DNA of 64,000 nucleotides. It comes from JAGVSZ01 sp035456405. Its GTDB lineage: Bacteria > Pseudomonadota > Gammaproteobacteria > Burkholderiales > SG8-39. Location: assembly GCA_035456405.1 (NCBI GenBank), contig DATIDG010000027.1, positions 1 through 64,000 of the forward strand, written 5' to 3'. This document shows, piece by piece, positions 24,373-33,159 of the stretch (position 1 is the stretch's first letter; each line of letters begins with the position of its first letter). Position numbers and translations under genes: made by a program. The notes under the pieces were generated by a model. That model saw nothing but the letters and a program-made list of their open reading frames with translations, was not told the DNA's origin and did not search any database.

Positions 24373-25089
24373 GCGCGCGGGAAGCGTCCGCTCGTCGCGT
24401 GGCTCGAGTTCCAGAGCCGGCGCTTGACACCGGCGGAGATCGCGACCTGGTACGGCCGCTGGCCGGATGCCAACGTCGGCATCGTGACCGGCCGCGTATC
24501 CAATCTCGTCGTTGTCGATATCGACGAGCGCCACGGCGGCGCGTCGAGCCTCGCGGCGATCGAAAGCGAGAACGGTCCTGTCGCGCGGACAGTGCAGGTG
24601 GAGACCGGCGGCGGCGGGCGGCACTGCTATTTCGCACATCCGGGCGGCAACGTGCAGAACCGCGCCGCGCTCGCGCCGGGAATCGACGTGCGTGGCGACG
24701 GCGGCTGCGTCGTCGCGCCGCCATCGATCCATCCGAGCGGACGCCGCTATGCCTGGGTGCCCAGCTGCGGCCCCGACGAGGTGCCGCTCGCGCCGACGCC
24801 GGAGTGGATCCGGAGTGGGTCGACGCGGAAGGGGCACAGCCAGCGGCACTGGCGGCGGCTGGTCCGCGGGGGCGTCGAGGAAGGAGAGCGCAACGCGACG
24901 ATCGCTTCGCTCGCCGGGCATCTGCTCTGGCACGGCGTCGATGCCGACGTCGTGATGGATCTGCTGCTCGTCTGGAACCGCGCGCGCTGCGCTCCGCCCC
25001 TGCAGGACGACGAGGTCGTCCGCGTCGTGGAGAGCATCGTTGGGCTTCATCAAAGGGAGCAGGGCGAGCATCGACCCGAGTGGAGATGA
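24283..25089 (+). CDS. bifunctional primase-polymerase (prim-pol/PriCT) protein
   Basis: A 268-residue archaeo-eukaryotic-type primase/polymerase. The prim-pol domain (about residues 8-175) shows the metal-binding pair D79-x-D81 in VVVDIDE, the GGGGRH114CYF block and the downstream GIDVRGDGGCVVAPPS block. A primase C-terminal helical domain follows (about residues 195-258, ERNATIASLAGHLLW through LQDDEVVRVVESI). No helicase domain is attached. It would make primers or short DNA, as in plasmids, phages and repair systems. ATGA overlap couples it to the metalloprotease gene. No integrase or phage gene lies nearby. Confidence 0.9.
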   Translation: MSAAKTFAAPVVRECALAYAARGWSVIPIEARGKRPLVAWLEFQSRRLTPAEIATWYGRWPDANVGIVTGRVSNLVVVDIDERHGGASSLAAIESENGPVARTVQVETGGGGRHCYFAHPGGNVQNRAALAPGIDVRGDGGCVVAPPSIHPSGRRYAWVPSCGPDEVPLAPTPEWIRSGSTRKGHSQRHWRRLVRGGVEEGERNATIASLAGHLLWHGVDADVVMDLLLVWNRARCAPPLQDDEVVRVVESIVGLHQREQGEHRPEWR

Positions 25090-25640
25090 GCGAGACACCG
25101 AACGGACGGCTGCCGCTTCCGCGGGGCGAGACCGTGTCGATCGTGCCGCTCGACGGGCCACCGGCTGGCGAGATCGTCGGGCTCGTGGTGGACCTCGGAG
25201 CCGAAGGGTTGCCGGTGACCCTCTCCGAGCCCGCAGCACTTCCCGCGAGCGCACTCGATCGAGGCCGCGGGCAGTACCGGGCCGAGCGGCTGCTCGCGCT
25301 CGCGCGCGGGCTCGACGGGAGACACGTGCTCGCCGTCACCGCGCACGACCTGTACGCCGAAGGACTCAACTTCGTCTTCGGGATCGCCGACTCGCCCGGG
25401 CGCACGGCCGTCATCTCGCTCGCGCGCCTGTACGGCGGCGCGGATGCGGCGACGTTCCGGGCGCGCGCGGTGAAAGAGGCGATCCACGAGCTGGGCCACA
25501 CGCTGGGGCTCGGGCATTGCGCGAATCCGCGCTGCGTCATGTGCTTCAGCAACTCGCTCGCCGACACCGATCGCAAGGCGGCGCGGCTGTGCGACGTGTG
25601 TCTGCTCGGCGCGAGCCGCCGCGTTCGCACCCGCTCCTGA
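25086..25640 (+). CDS. archaemetzincin-family zinc metalloprotease
   Basis: A 184-residue protein with the extended archaemetzincin zinc motif. H134-E135-x2-H138-x2-G141-x2-H144 is followed at once by C145, then C150-x-M152 and a CX2C pair C169/C172. These bind the catalytic zinc and probably a second structural zinc. The N-terminal 120 residues form the usual mixed fold with no signal peptide, so it is cytosolic. Biological substrates of this family are poorly known. The start codon overlaps the prim-pol stop, so the two products are made together. Confidence 0.92.
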   Translation: MSETPNGRLPLPRGETVSIVPLDGPPAGEIVGLVVDLGAEGLPVTLSEPAALPASALDRGRGQYRAERLLALARGLDGRHVLAVTAHDLYAEGLNFVFGIADSPGRTAVISLARLYGGADAATFRARAVKEAIHELGHTLGLGHCANPRCVMCFSNSLADTDRKAARLCDVCLLGASRRVRTRS

Positions 25641-25779
25641 CCCACCGCACCCGCATAGCGCTCGCGCCGGGCACGCGTCTGCATTGCGAGCCCGCGGAGC
25701 CGAGCGAGCTCGTGCCATCGCGGCGCCGCACAGTCGAGTGCTCGTGAAGGTGACGGAGGGGTGGATTCAGGCGCGCAGT

Positions 25780-26577
25780 TCAGCGCGCCCACATCCCGTA
25801 GAGCGTCAGCAGGATGTCGGCCATGATCAGTACGACGATGTACCACTCGACGCGCAGCGCGTGCTTCGTATTGATCAGGTCGACCAGCGTGCGCACGGTG
25901 CGCGCGACCAGATCGAGCTTGCGCTCGATCGCGGCGAGCCGCTCGCTCACCTCGAACTCGGCTTCGAGCAGCGCATAAAGTCGCTCGAGCGTCGGGTGGT
26001 CCCAGAGCAGCTCGGGCTTGTCGCCGATCTCCGCGCGTCCGACCATCCGGTGCTCGATCAGCAGCAGCGCGCCGATGCGCTTGAGATGCTCCCGTATCCC
26101 GCCGCCGATTCGCCCCTCGCGCTCGAGCCGGAGCGCGAGGGGCTCGATGCGGTCGAAATCCCCGGCAAGCCGCGTTTCGTAGTGGCCGAGCATTGCGCTC
26201 TTCGAAAGCACGTCGGCAATGAGCTGAAGCTGCTCGGCGCTGCCCGCCTGGACCACGAGCACCCCTTCCTGCAGGCCCTCGGCGCGCGTTGCGTCGACCC
26301 GTACCTCGAGTTCCTCCACTTCGGCAGTCTGGTAGGGGTGCGCCATGAGCGGCGCGAGCCTGTCGCGAAGCGCCTGCTCGGCCTCGGTCGACGCGCCGAA
26401 CAGCACCGCGACCCCGTAGCGGAACAGCACCGCCGCGCCGCCGCCCGGCACGTGCACGGTGAGCGGCATGCGCGCCAGGATCTCTTCGTTGGGCCAGCTG
26501 CGCAGCTCGAGCCGCGCGGCGAGCAGCAACGCGCGTGCCCGAAACGCGTCGGCGGGCAGATTGGCAGTCGAGTTCAT
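25780..26577 (-). CDS. DUF155/RMD1-YagE family membrane-anchored protein
   Basis: A 265-residue protein of the RMND1/Rmd1 family. The N-terminal domain is mixed alpha/beta. A long helical segment (ERKLDLVARTVRTLVDLINT) and a single C-terminal hydrophobic helix (VEWYIVVLIMADILLTLYG) anchor it in the membrane. ATG 26577 is preferred over more distal in-frame codons because it gives the family N-terminus and lies just downstream (on this strand) of the palindrome at 26621-26634. Bacterial members have no agreed function; eukaryotic relatives act in mitochondrial translation. Confidence 0.85.
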   Translation of the reverse strand: MNSTANLPADAFRARALLLAARLELRSWPNEEILARMPLTVHVPGGGAAVLFRYGVAVLFGASTEAEQALRDRLAPLMAHPYQTAEVEELEVRVDATRAEGLQEGVLVVQAGSAEQLQLIADVLSKSAMLGHYETRLAGDFDRIEPLALRLEREGRIGGGIREHLKRIGALLLIEHRMVGRAEIGDKPELLWDHPTLERLYALLEAEFEVSERLAAIERKLDLVARTVRTLVDLINTKHALRVEWYIVVLIMADILLTLYGMWAR

Positions 26578-26620
26578 GGCGCGTCCCCGGTCACGAATCC
26601 AGCACGCGCACGGGAGGCCC

Positions 26621-26634
26621 TTGACGGGCGTCAA
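26621..26634. promoter_or_regulatory. FNR/CRP-like palindrome between divergent DUF155 and YqjD-like genes
   Basis: TTGACGGGCGTCAA, a palindrome with perfect arms. It lies 43 bp from the DUF155 start on the minus strand and 127 bp from the plus-strand gene at 26762, so it could serve either. Confidence 0.55.
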
Positions 26635-26761
26635 CGAGCCTTGGCCCGACGGCGCTATATTGGGCTGCGCACGGGAGAAGGTGCCCTTTGCTCGCCGTCA
26701 AGGCGCCGGGGCGCACAAGGGCTATTCTGGACTTGCGATCTTGGACAGGAAAGGACATGTC

Positions 26762-27088
26762 ATGCCGGACGTCGAATATGAAGTGGTACGCGCGCAGCTG
26801 GTTGACGACGTGAAGGCCGTGCTCGCGGACACGGAGGAATTGCTCGAAGCCCTGAGGACCGAGTCGAAGGAGCGCGTCGCGGGTCTGCGGCCGCGCGTCG
26901 AGGCGGCCATCAAGCGCGCGCGAACCCGCTTGGCCGAGGCTGAGGCGACCGTGACCGCGCGTGCCCGGCGGGTCGCACGGCAGGCCGATGCCTATGCCCA
27001 CGAAAACCCGTGGCAGACGGCCGGCATGGCCGCAGCGGGAGGCGCCCTGATCGGCGCGATCGTCGGCGTGATGCTGGCCCGGCAGTGA
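26762..27088 (+). CDS. DUF883/ElaB-YqjD-like membrane-anchored protein
   Basis: A 108-residue protein. It has an amphipathic, probably coiled-coil N-terminal part (about residues 1-75, rich in Glu, Arg and Ala), the family segment YAHENPWQTAG and a C-terminal glycine-rich membrane helix (GGALIGAIVGVMLARQ). ElaB/YqjD proteins are inner-membrane, ribosome-associated stationary-phase proteins in E. coli. An AGGAAAGGA ribosome site precedes ATG 26762. Confidence 0.9.
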   Translation: MPDVEYEVVRAQLVDDVKAVLADTEELLEALRTESKERVAGLRPRVEAAIKRARTRLAEAEATVTARARRVARQADAYAHENPWQTAGMAAAGGALIGAIVGVMLARQ

Positions 27089-27122
27089 GGCGGCACGAAG
27101 CTTTCGGCGTGGGGAAGCCTGC

Positions 27123-28052
27123 ATGGCCGTCGGTAAGGTGTTGATCGTCTACTTCTCTCAAGGCGGAGCGAATGCGCGTATAGCCGAAGCGATCGCTACC
27201 GGCCTGAGAGGAGCGGGCCATCACGTTGATCTATGGAACTTGAGAAACGGACATCCGCCCGACCCGAGGGACTACCAGCTCTTCGGCATCGGCTCTCCCG
27301 TTTACTACTATCACGTGCCCGTCAATGTCGTGTACTACGTGGAGCAGCTACCCGGTCTCGACGGGATCGATGGGTTTGTCTTCATCGTTCACGGTACGCG
27401 TCGGATCGATACCGCTAACTGGCTGCGGCGCAGGCTCGCGCGCAAAGGTATGCGAGAGGTCGGTTATTTTCACTGCCGTGGAGAGGCCCATGTCTTGCCG
27501 CTATTGAGAGAGGGATATCTCTTCTCGCCTGACCGCCCTTCCGAATCCGAACTCCTGGAAGCGAAACTGTTCGGAGAGTCGGTCGCCGAGCGGGTTGCCG
27601 GGAAGCCATATGCTCGGCCTCCGTATGAGCCCAAACCCCCATTCATGTACCGTCTGGAGAAAGCCTTGGCGAGCCGCTGGCTCATCGAGCACTTCTACAG
27701 CCGCCTCTTTCGCGTCGATCCCTCGAAGTGCACTGCATGTGGCCTCTGTATGGAAGTCTGCCCAACTTCGAATATAACGAAGGATGCGTTTGGACGCCCG
27801 CAATGGGATCGCCGCTGCCTGGCATGTCTTAGTTGCGAGATGACGTGCCCAGAGGAGGCAATCACCTCCGCGGTCAGTCGGCCTTTCCCGGGAGCGCTGA
27901 TCCGTCCGTTCTTTCGCTACAACGTGCACCGCTGGGTGCGTGAAGGTGATCTCGATTACGTCCGCGTGGTCCACCGGCGGGGCGAGACCCACCGAGTCGG
28001 TGCAACGGGCGGTGATCGGCCAACCATCCCGGACCCCCGGCAAGCGGCGTGA
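27123..28052 (+). CDS. flavodoxin-ferredoxin fusion (EFR1-type)
   Basis: A 309-residue redox protein. The N-terminal flavodoxin-like domain (about residues 1-150) has the phosphate-binding start VYFSQGGANARIAEAI and the stretch GIGSPVYYYHVPVN. The C-terminal part has two [4Fe-4S] motifs, CTACGLCMEVCP and CLACLSCEMTCP. It could pass electrons between flavin and low-potential clusters in the cytosol. The DNA is visibly less GC-rich than its neighbours and uses TAT, ATA and AGA codons more often, a hint of later acquisition. The partner enzyme is unknown. Confidence 0.87.
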   Translation: MAVGKVLIVYFSQGGANARIAEAIATGLRGAGHHVDLWNLRNGHPPDPRDYQLFGIGSPVYYYHVPVNVVYYVEQLPGLDGIDGFVFIVHGTRRIDTANWLRRRLARKGMREVGYFHCRGEAHVLPLLREGYLFSPDRPSESELLEAKLFGESVAERVAGKPYARPPYEPKPPFMYRLEKALASRWLIEHFYSRLFRVDPSKCTACGLCMEVCPTSNITKDAFGRPQWDRRCLACLSCEMTCPEEAITSAVSRPFPGALIRPFFRYNVHRWVREGDLDYVRVVHRRGETHRVGATGGDRPTIPDPRQAA

Positions 28053-28197
28053 AATCTAGGCCTCGACTGCCACGTGCGAATACGCCGAGACGTGCGTTGA
28101 TCAGCCACATACGTGTCGATTCGTTTGGCCGACTCGGTGAAGACAGCGAACGTTTGCTTTGCACCGACTTGGCAACGAGCAGACGGAGAGCGAAGGA

Positions 28198-29325
28198 ATG
28201 AAGCGCGGGACCGGGGAGGGGGTGAGCGAGGTTGGATACATTGACTGCGCCGGCGGCGGACAGATCACTGTCAACGGTGGAATCGCGTACATCGGGAACA
28301 TGAGCGCGCCGGACGGAACCCTCATCGTGGATGTGCGGGATCCGGCCCGTCCGCGGGAGCTGGCGCGCCTCGGGATGATCACCGGCACGCACTCCCACAA
28401 GGTCCGCGTCGAGGGCGATCTCATGCTCGTGAATCGCGAGCGGAACCCCTACCAGCTCGGCGCGCCGGATACCTTCAAGGGCGGGCTGGGCATCTACGAC
28501 GTGTCCACGCCGGCGAAGCCCAGGCTGATCGTCAACTGGGAAACCGCCGGCATGGGCGTTCACCGCTTCGACTTCGACGGACGCTACGCCTACATCTCGC
28601 CGACGGTCGAGGGCTTCCTCGGGAACATCGTGATGATCCTCGATCTCGCCGACCCCGCGCGGCCCGTGGAGGTCGGCCGCTGGTGGATGCCCGGGCAGTG
28701 GACGGCGGGCGGAGAGGTTCCGACCTGGTACGGCGCAGAACGGCGCTGCCACCACCCGTTGCGCCTGGGCGATCGGCTGTACACGAGCTACTGGCATGGC
28801 GGCTTCGTCATCCTGGACATCGCGGACATGTCGAAGCCGCGCCTGGTCTCCTCCTTCGCGACCAGTCCGCCGTTCCCATGGCCGACCCACACTGCGCTCC
28901 CCGTTCCGTTCAGCGTGCAGAACCGCCGTCTGCTGCTCGTTGCCGACGAGGACGTGCGCAGGAAGTTCCCGAGCTACCCGGCCTTCCTGTGGATCTTCGA
29001 CATCACGGACGAGGCGCATCCGATTCCCTTCGCAAGCTTCCAGGTCGATGGGATCGACGGCACGCCTCAGGAAGAGTCGACCGGCTGCCACCAGCCCTGC
29101 GAACGGATCACGGGCACCGAGATTCCGGTCGCCTGGTTCGCGCACGGCCTGCGCGTGATCGACATCACCAACCCGCACGCTCCGCACGAAGCGGCCTGGT
29201 ACCGGCCTGACGTCAGCGCTGCGCACGGGGGCCGCGTCCAGTCGAACGACGTGACCGTGGACGACAGAGGGCTGATCTACCTTCTCGACCGGATCCGGGG
29301 CTGTCACATCCTCGAGCGGATTTGA
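28198..29325 (+). CDS. LVIVD-repeat beta-propeller-like protein
   Basis: A 375-residue protein made of repeats of the LVIVD type, seen as LIVDVRDPARPRELARL, GIYDVSTPAKPRLI, VMILDLADPARPVEVG, VILDIADMSKPRLVS and VIDITNPHAPHEAAW. Such repeats form beta-propellers. No signal peptide is seen with ATG 28198, which is preceded by a GAAGGA ribosome site. Propellers of this type bind partners or ligands; a specific activity cannot be given. It lies tail to tail with the deacetylase gene. Confidence 0.8.
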   Translation: MKRGTGEGVSEVGYIDCAGGGQITVNGGIAYIGNMSAPDGTLIVDVRDPARPRELARLGMITGTHSHKVRVEGDLMLVNRERNPYQLGAPDTFKGGLGIYDVSTPAKPRLIVNWETAGMGVHRFDFDGRYAYISPTVEGFLGNIVMILDLADPARPVEVGRWWMPGQWTAGGEVPTWYGAERRCHHPLRLGDRLYTSYWHGGFVILDIADMSKPRLVSSFATSPPFPWPTHTALPVPFSVQNRRLLLVADEDVRRKFPSYPAFLWIFDITDEAHPIPFASFQVDGIDGTPQEESTGCHQPCERITGTEIPVAWFAHGLRVIDITNPHAPHEAAWYRPDVSAAHGGRVQSNDVTVDDRGLIYLLDRIRGCHILERI

Positions 29326-29335
29326 CGCCGGCCCG

Positions 29336-30223
29336 TCACGGAACGACACCCTCCGGCAGCGCGCGGGCGTGCTCCGCGACGGCGCCCGGCCGGGTGAGCC
29401 AGATCCGCTCGCGGGCGCGGACGATGTGCTCGACCAGCCGCCTGAGCTGCCGCAACCGGAACGCCTGTCCGATCAGGTAGGGATGGAGCGACAGGTTGAA
29501 GACGAGCGGCTGCCGTCGCGACTGCTCGAGCATCTCGTCGAACTGGTCGATGAGGATGTCGGTCCAGGCCGACGGCACGACCTTCGCCCCGTGCATCAGA
29601 GGCAGATCGTTCGTCGGACGCGGATACGGAATGGAGAGGATGCGGCCGCCTGACCGCGTTCGCAGCCAGACGGGCTGATCGTCGTGGCCCCAGTCCAGCA
29701 GGTATCGGTAACCGGCCTCCTGAAGCAGATCGGGCGTGACCCAGGTCTGCGACACCCACGGACCGAGCCAGCCGAGCGGCGGCCGGCCTTCCTCGCGTGC
29801 GATGCGCTCGGTAACTTCGTCGATCATCGATCGCTCCGTCGCCTCGTCCATCTCTGACTGGCGCTCCGCGTTGGTGCGGCCGTGCCCGACGATCTCGTCG
29901 CCGCGGGCGCGAAACGCCGCCACCACTTCGGGGCAATGGTCGTACAACGCCGTGTTGACGAGCGCGGCGGCCGGAATGGAATGCTCGTCGAGGAGCTCGA
30001 TCAGCCGCCACACCCCGACGCGATTGCCCCAGTCGCGCCAGGAATGATTGACTACGTCGGGCTCAGGCTGGCGTGGATTGAGCTCCGGGCCCAGCCCTTC
30101 CCCGAACGGGAAAAGCTCGAGGTTCACCGCGACGTAGACCGCGAGGCGCGCGCCGTTCGGCCACTCGTAGGGCGGGCGGCCGACAATAGAGGAATAGGCG
30201 TACCGATCATGCGTTCTGAGCAC
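29336..30223 (-). CDS. polysaccharide deacetylase-family protein (PuuE-like)
   Basis: A 295-residue NodB-homology protein. A conserved His is in EIVGHGRTNAE, and a second metal-type region lies near NLSLHPYLIGQ. The start is GTG at 30223, with no better ATG nearby. The length and the opening block resemble cytosolic allantoinase/PuuE-like deacetylases rather than exported chitin-type enzymes, and no signal peptide is seen. It is divergent from the binding-protein gene at 30305, so the two may belong to one uptake-and-use unit for an amide or N-acyl compound (inference). Confidence 0.85.
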   Translation of the reverse strand: MLRTHDRYAYSSIVGRPPYEWPNGARLAVYVAVNLELFPFGEGLGPELNPRQPEPDVVNHSWRDWGNRVGVWRLIELLDEHSIPAAALVNTALYDHCPEVVAAFRARGDEIVGHGRTNAERQSEMDEATERSMIDEVTERIAREEGRPPLGWLGPWVSQTWVTPDLLQEAGYRYLLDWGHDDQPVWLRTRSGGRILSIPYPRPTNDLPLMHGAKVVPSAWTDILIDQFDEMLEQSRRQPLVFNLSLHPYLIGQAFRLRQLRRLVEHIVRARERIWLTRPGAVAEHARALPEGVVP

Positions 30224-30304
30224 TGTTCCGTTCCCCGTGAGGTGCCGCGCCCGCCGGCCGGACTATACTGCACGCGTCCTGCAACCGAACACCGGGGAGG
30301 TCGC

Positions 30305-31339
30305 ATGGCAACGGGACGATCGGCATTCCGCGTTTGGCTCGCTTGCGCGCTCTTCGCCGCGGACTGCTCGTCGGCGTTCGCCCAGGCGCCGACCAGGCTG
30401 CGCTTCACGCTCGACTGGCGCTTCGAAGGTCAGCTCGCGATGTTCATGATGGCCAAGAACAAGGGCTACTACCAGCAGGAAGGGCTGGACGTCCAGGTCG
30501 ACGCGGGCGCCGGCTCGACCGCCGCCATCACCCGCATCGCCGCCGGGTCGCACGACGTCGGCACCGGCGACATGACGGCGCTGATCGAGTATCTCGGAAA
30601 CAACCCCGGCCCGACGCGGCTGCAGGCGGTGTACCTGATTTACAGCGAATCGCCCTTCATGGTGCACGCCCTCAAGAAGTCCGGCATCAGCAAGCCCCAG
30701 GACCTCGCCGGGAAGAGCATTGGCGCGCCGGTCTTCGATTCGGCGCGCAAGTCGTTCCCGATCTTCGCGAAGCAGGTCGGCATCGATCCGAAGTCGGTCA
30801 GCTGGCAGAACATCGACCCGGCGCTGCGCGAGACCATGTTGGCGCGCGGCGATCTACCTGCCGCGGCCGGGTTCGAGCTGAACCGCCTGGTCCTGATGGC
30901 GCGCGGCGTCAAGGAAGAGGAGATCGTCATGTTCCGCTACGCCGATTACGGCGTGAAGCTTTACGGGAACGCGATCATGGCGTCGAAGCGGCTGATCGAC
31001 GAGAACCCGAAGGCGCTCGGCGCTTTCGTGCGTGCCTCGAACCGGGCTTTGATCGACACGATCGCCGATCCGGCGGAGGCGATCAAGTACAACAAGCAGT
31101 TCGATCCGCTGATCGAGGAGAGCCGCGAGCTCGCGAAGCTGAAGATCACGCTGCGGTCGATCGACACGCCCTTCGCGCGATCCAGCGGACTGGGCGCGAT
31201 CAGCAAGGTCGACCTCGAGAACCAGGTCGACGAGGTCACTGCCGCGTTCGGCCTCAAGACGAAGCCCAACGCGGACCTGATCTTCAACTCGGATTTCCTG
31301 CCGCCGCGCCAGGAACGCGTGCCCAGGTCGCAGCGTTGA
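30305..31339 (+). CDS. ABC transporter substrate-binding protein, NMT1/TauA type
   Basis: A 344-residue periplasmic protein. It has a signal peptide (cleavage near SSAFAQA) and the NMT1/THI5-like binding fold, recognisable by TLDWRFEGQLAMFMMAKNKG at the start of the mature protein. It belongs to the nitrate/sulfonate/pyrimidine-precursor class. No permease or ATPase gene follows, so it is an orphan here; the permease at the left edge is of the right class but about 30 kb away. A GGGGAGG ribosome site precedes ATG 30305. Confidence 0.9.
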   Translation: MATGRSAFRVWLACALFAADCSSAFAQAPTRLRFTLDWRFEGQLAMFMMAKNKGYYQQEGLDVQVDAGAGSTAAITRIAAGSHDVGTGDMTALIEYLGNNPGPTRLQAVYLIYSESPFMVHALKKSGISKPQDLAGKSIGAPVFDSARKSFPIFAKQVGIDPKSVSWQNIDPALRETMLARGDLPAAAGFELNRLVLMARGVKEEEIVMFRYADYGVKLYGNAIMASKRLIDENPKALGAFVRASNRALIDTIADPAEAIKYNKQFDPLIEESRELAKLKITLRSIDTPFARSSGLGAISKVDLENQVDEVTAAFGLKTKPNADLIFNSDFLPPRQERVPRSQR

Positions 31340-31776
31340 CGGCGGGTTTCTGCGGCGACGCCGCGGGCCCGTCACCGCGTTTGACGAAAGGCAATCCGAC
31401 GGCGCTTCGAGACCGCGCCTGGGGAACTCGCGGTGCTCGGCGCCGACCAATCGTCGAAAAGCTCCATTGCGCGGACCATGGACACTTCGCGATGGCTCTC
31501 GTAGCGCCGCCCCGACGTTCTTCCCGGAGCGGGTGAGATCGGTCGTCGCGGAAGTAGCAGGACCGGCGACCAGGCGCGCGGTCAGTCTTCGAGGTCGAGC
31601 GGCCTGCGTGATCGAGGCGGTCTCCGGCCAACCGTTGGACATGGAGTAGGCGAAGGATGGCGAAAGCGGCGAGCTTTCGATCGTGCAGGCGCGCCGCTCT
31701 GACGCGCGGCTACGAGGGCACGATTTGCCATGAGCGGCGTCGAAGCAACATTAGTGAAGGCGATGGAAGGAGCGCG
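31340..31776. other. 437-bp intergenic region without a recognisable gene
   Basis: Short open frames occur on both strands, but none has family features or a convincing ribosome site. The stretch just before 31777 contains the GGAAGGA ribosome site of the nfeD gene. I saw no clear terminator or palindrome of the TTGAY class here. Confidence 0.5.
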
Positions 31777-33156
31777 ATGCCGCGGAACATCATGAACCGG
31801 GTCGGGAGCCTGTTGCTCGTCGTTTTCGCGTGCTTTGCGACGTGTCCTTCAGCGCTCGCTCAGGACAAGCGGCCTATAGTTTATGTAGCGCCCATCGAGG
31901 GCGTCATCGACCTCGGACTAGCGCCCTTCCTTCAGCGCGTCCTCGACGAAGCGGCGGAGGCGGGTGCGGCAGCCGTGATTCTGGAGATCAATACCTTTGG
32001 CGGGCGAGTGGATGCCGCCGTGCAGATCCGCGACGCGCTGTTGCGTGCCCGGGTCCGCACAGTTGCCTTCGTGAACAAGCGGGCCATCTCGGCCGGCGCC
32101 CTGATCGGCTTGGCCGCCGAGAAACTCGTCATGGCCGGGGGAGGAACGATCGGGGCGGCGACGCCGGTGCAGATGGGGCAGCCCGGCGCGGCCGCACAGC
32201 CGGTGGCAGAGAAAACGGTCTCCTACGTCAGGAAGGAGTTTCGCGCTACCGCCGAGAGCCGCAAGCGACCGCCCCGCCTGGCGGAGGCAATGGTCGACCC
32301 GGACGTGGCAATCCCCGGGGTCATCGAAAAGGGGAAGCTCCTCACGCTGACGACCGAGGAAGCCCTCAAAACGAAACTCATCGACTTTCGCGCCGATACC
32401 CTGGAGAGCGTGCTGGAGCAGCTGGGACTTGGCGGCGCGGAGCTCAAACGGGCGTCGACCAACTGGGCGGAGAATCTGGTTCGCTTCCTGACGCATCCGG
32501 TGGTCAGCTCGCTGCTCATCACCATCGGCATGCTCGGGATCTTCATTGAGCTCCGGACACCCGGTTTCGGCGTACCGGGGGCGCTGGGAATCGCGAGTCT
32601 GTCGCTTTTCTTCTGGGGCCACTGGCTGGTGCAATTGGCCGGCTGGGAAGAACTGCTTCTTGTCGCGGGCGGAGTCATCCTTCTCGCGCTCGAGTTCTTC
32701 GTCATCCCGGGGTTTGGTATTGCCGGGGTCCTCGGGATCGTCGCCATCCTTGCGGGTCTCATGCTGAGTCTGGTCGGGGCAGGGGACACGGCGGCGTTCG
32801 TCCTCAAGGCCGCCGGGCGCGTCGTATTTTCTCTGCTCGTTGCAGTGGTTGCGAGTCTGGTTCTCCTGCGCTTCCTGCCGCGCCTGCCTTTCGGGCGACG
32901 GCTGATCCTGGAGCGCGGGCTTGCCGCGGCGCAAGGCTACGCCTCTGCGCCGCAGAGCGACGCGCAGTGGCTGGGAAAGAGGGGCCGGGCGTCGTCCCCG
33001 CTTCGACCGGCCGGCATTGCCGAGATCGAAGGCGAGCGCGTGGATGTCGTGTCTGACGGGGAACTGATCGATGCTGGCCAACTCATCGAGGTGACGCGCG
33101 TGGACGGCAATCGAATCGTCGTCCGGCGGGTCGCGCACATCAACAAAGAGGAGTGA
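31777..33156 (+). CDS. NfeD-family membrane protein with ClpP-like serine protease domain
   Basis: A 459-residue long-form NfeD. A signal peptide (cleavage near ALAQDK) is followed by a ClpP/SppA-like protease domain (about residues 30-215, with the family blocks EINTFGGRVDAA and KRAISAGALIGLAA). Four or five membrane helices follow, then a C-terminal OB-fold NfeD domain. ATG 31777 is chosen for its ribosome site GGAAGGA and signal peptide; the frame is open further upstream but lacks family sequence. It pairs with the flotillin-like FloA gene three bases downstream, the standard arrangement for this partnership. Confidence 0.93.
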   Translation: MPRNIMNRVGSLLLVVFACFATCPSALAQDKRPIVYVAPIEGVIDLGLAPFLQRVLDEAAEAGAAAVILEINTFGGRVDAAVQIRDALLRARVRTVAFVNKRAISAGALIGLAAEKLVMAGGGTIGAATPVQMGQPGAAAQPVAEKTVSYVRKEFRATAESRKRPPRLAEAMVDPDVAIPGVIEKGKLLTLTTEEALKTKLIDFRADTLESVLEQLGLGGAELKRASTNWAENLVRFLTHPVVSSLLITIGMLGIFIELRTPGFGVPGALGIASLSLFFWGHWLVQLAGWEELLLVAGGVILLALEFFVIPGFGIAGVLGIVAILAGLMLSLVGAGDTAAFVLKAAGRVVFSLLVAVVASLVLLRFLPRLPFGRRLILERGLAAAQGYASAPQSDAQWLGKRGRASSPLRPAGIAEIEGERVDVVSDGELIDAGQLIEVTRVDGNRIVVRRVAHINKEE

Positions 33157-33159
33157 CAA

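Noticed and set aside
31340..31776. Possible small genes in the gap before nfeD
   Set aside because: The short frames on both strands have no ribosome site or recognisable sequence.
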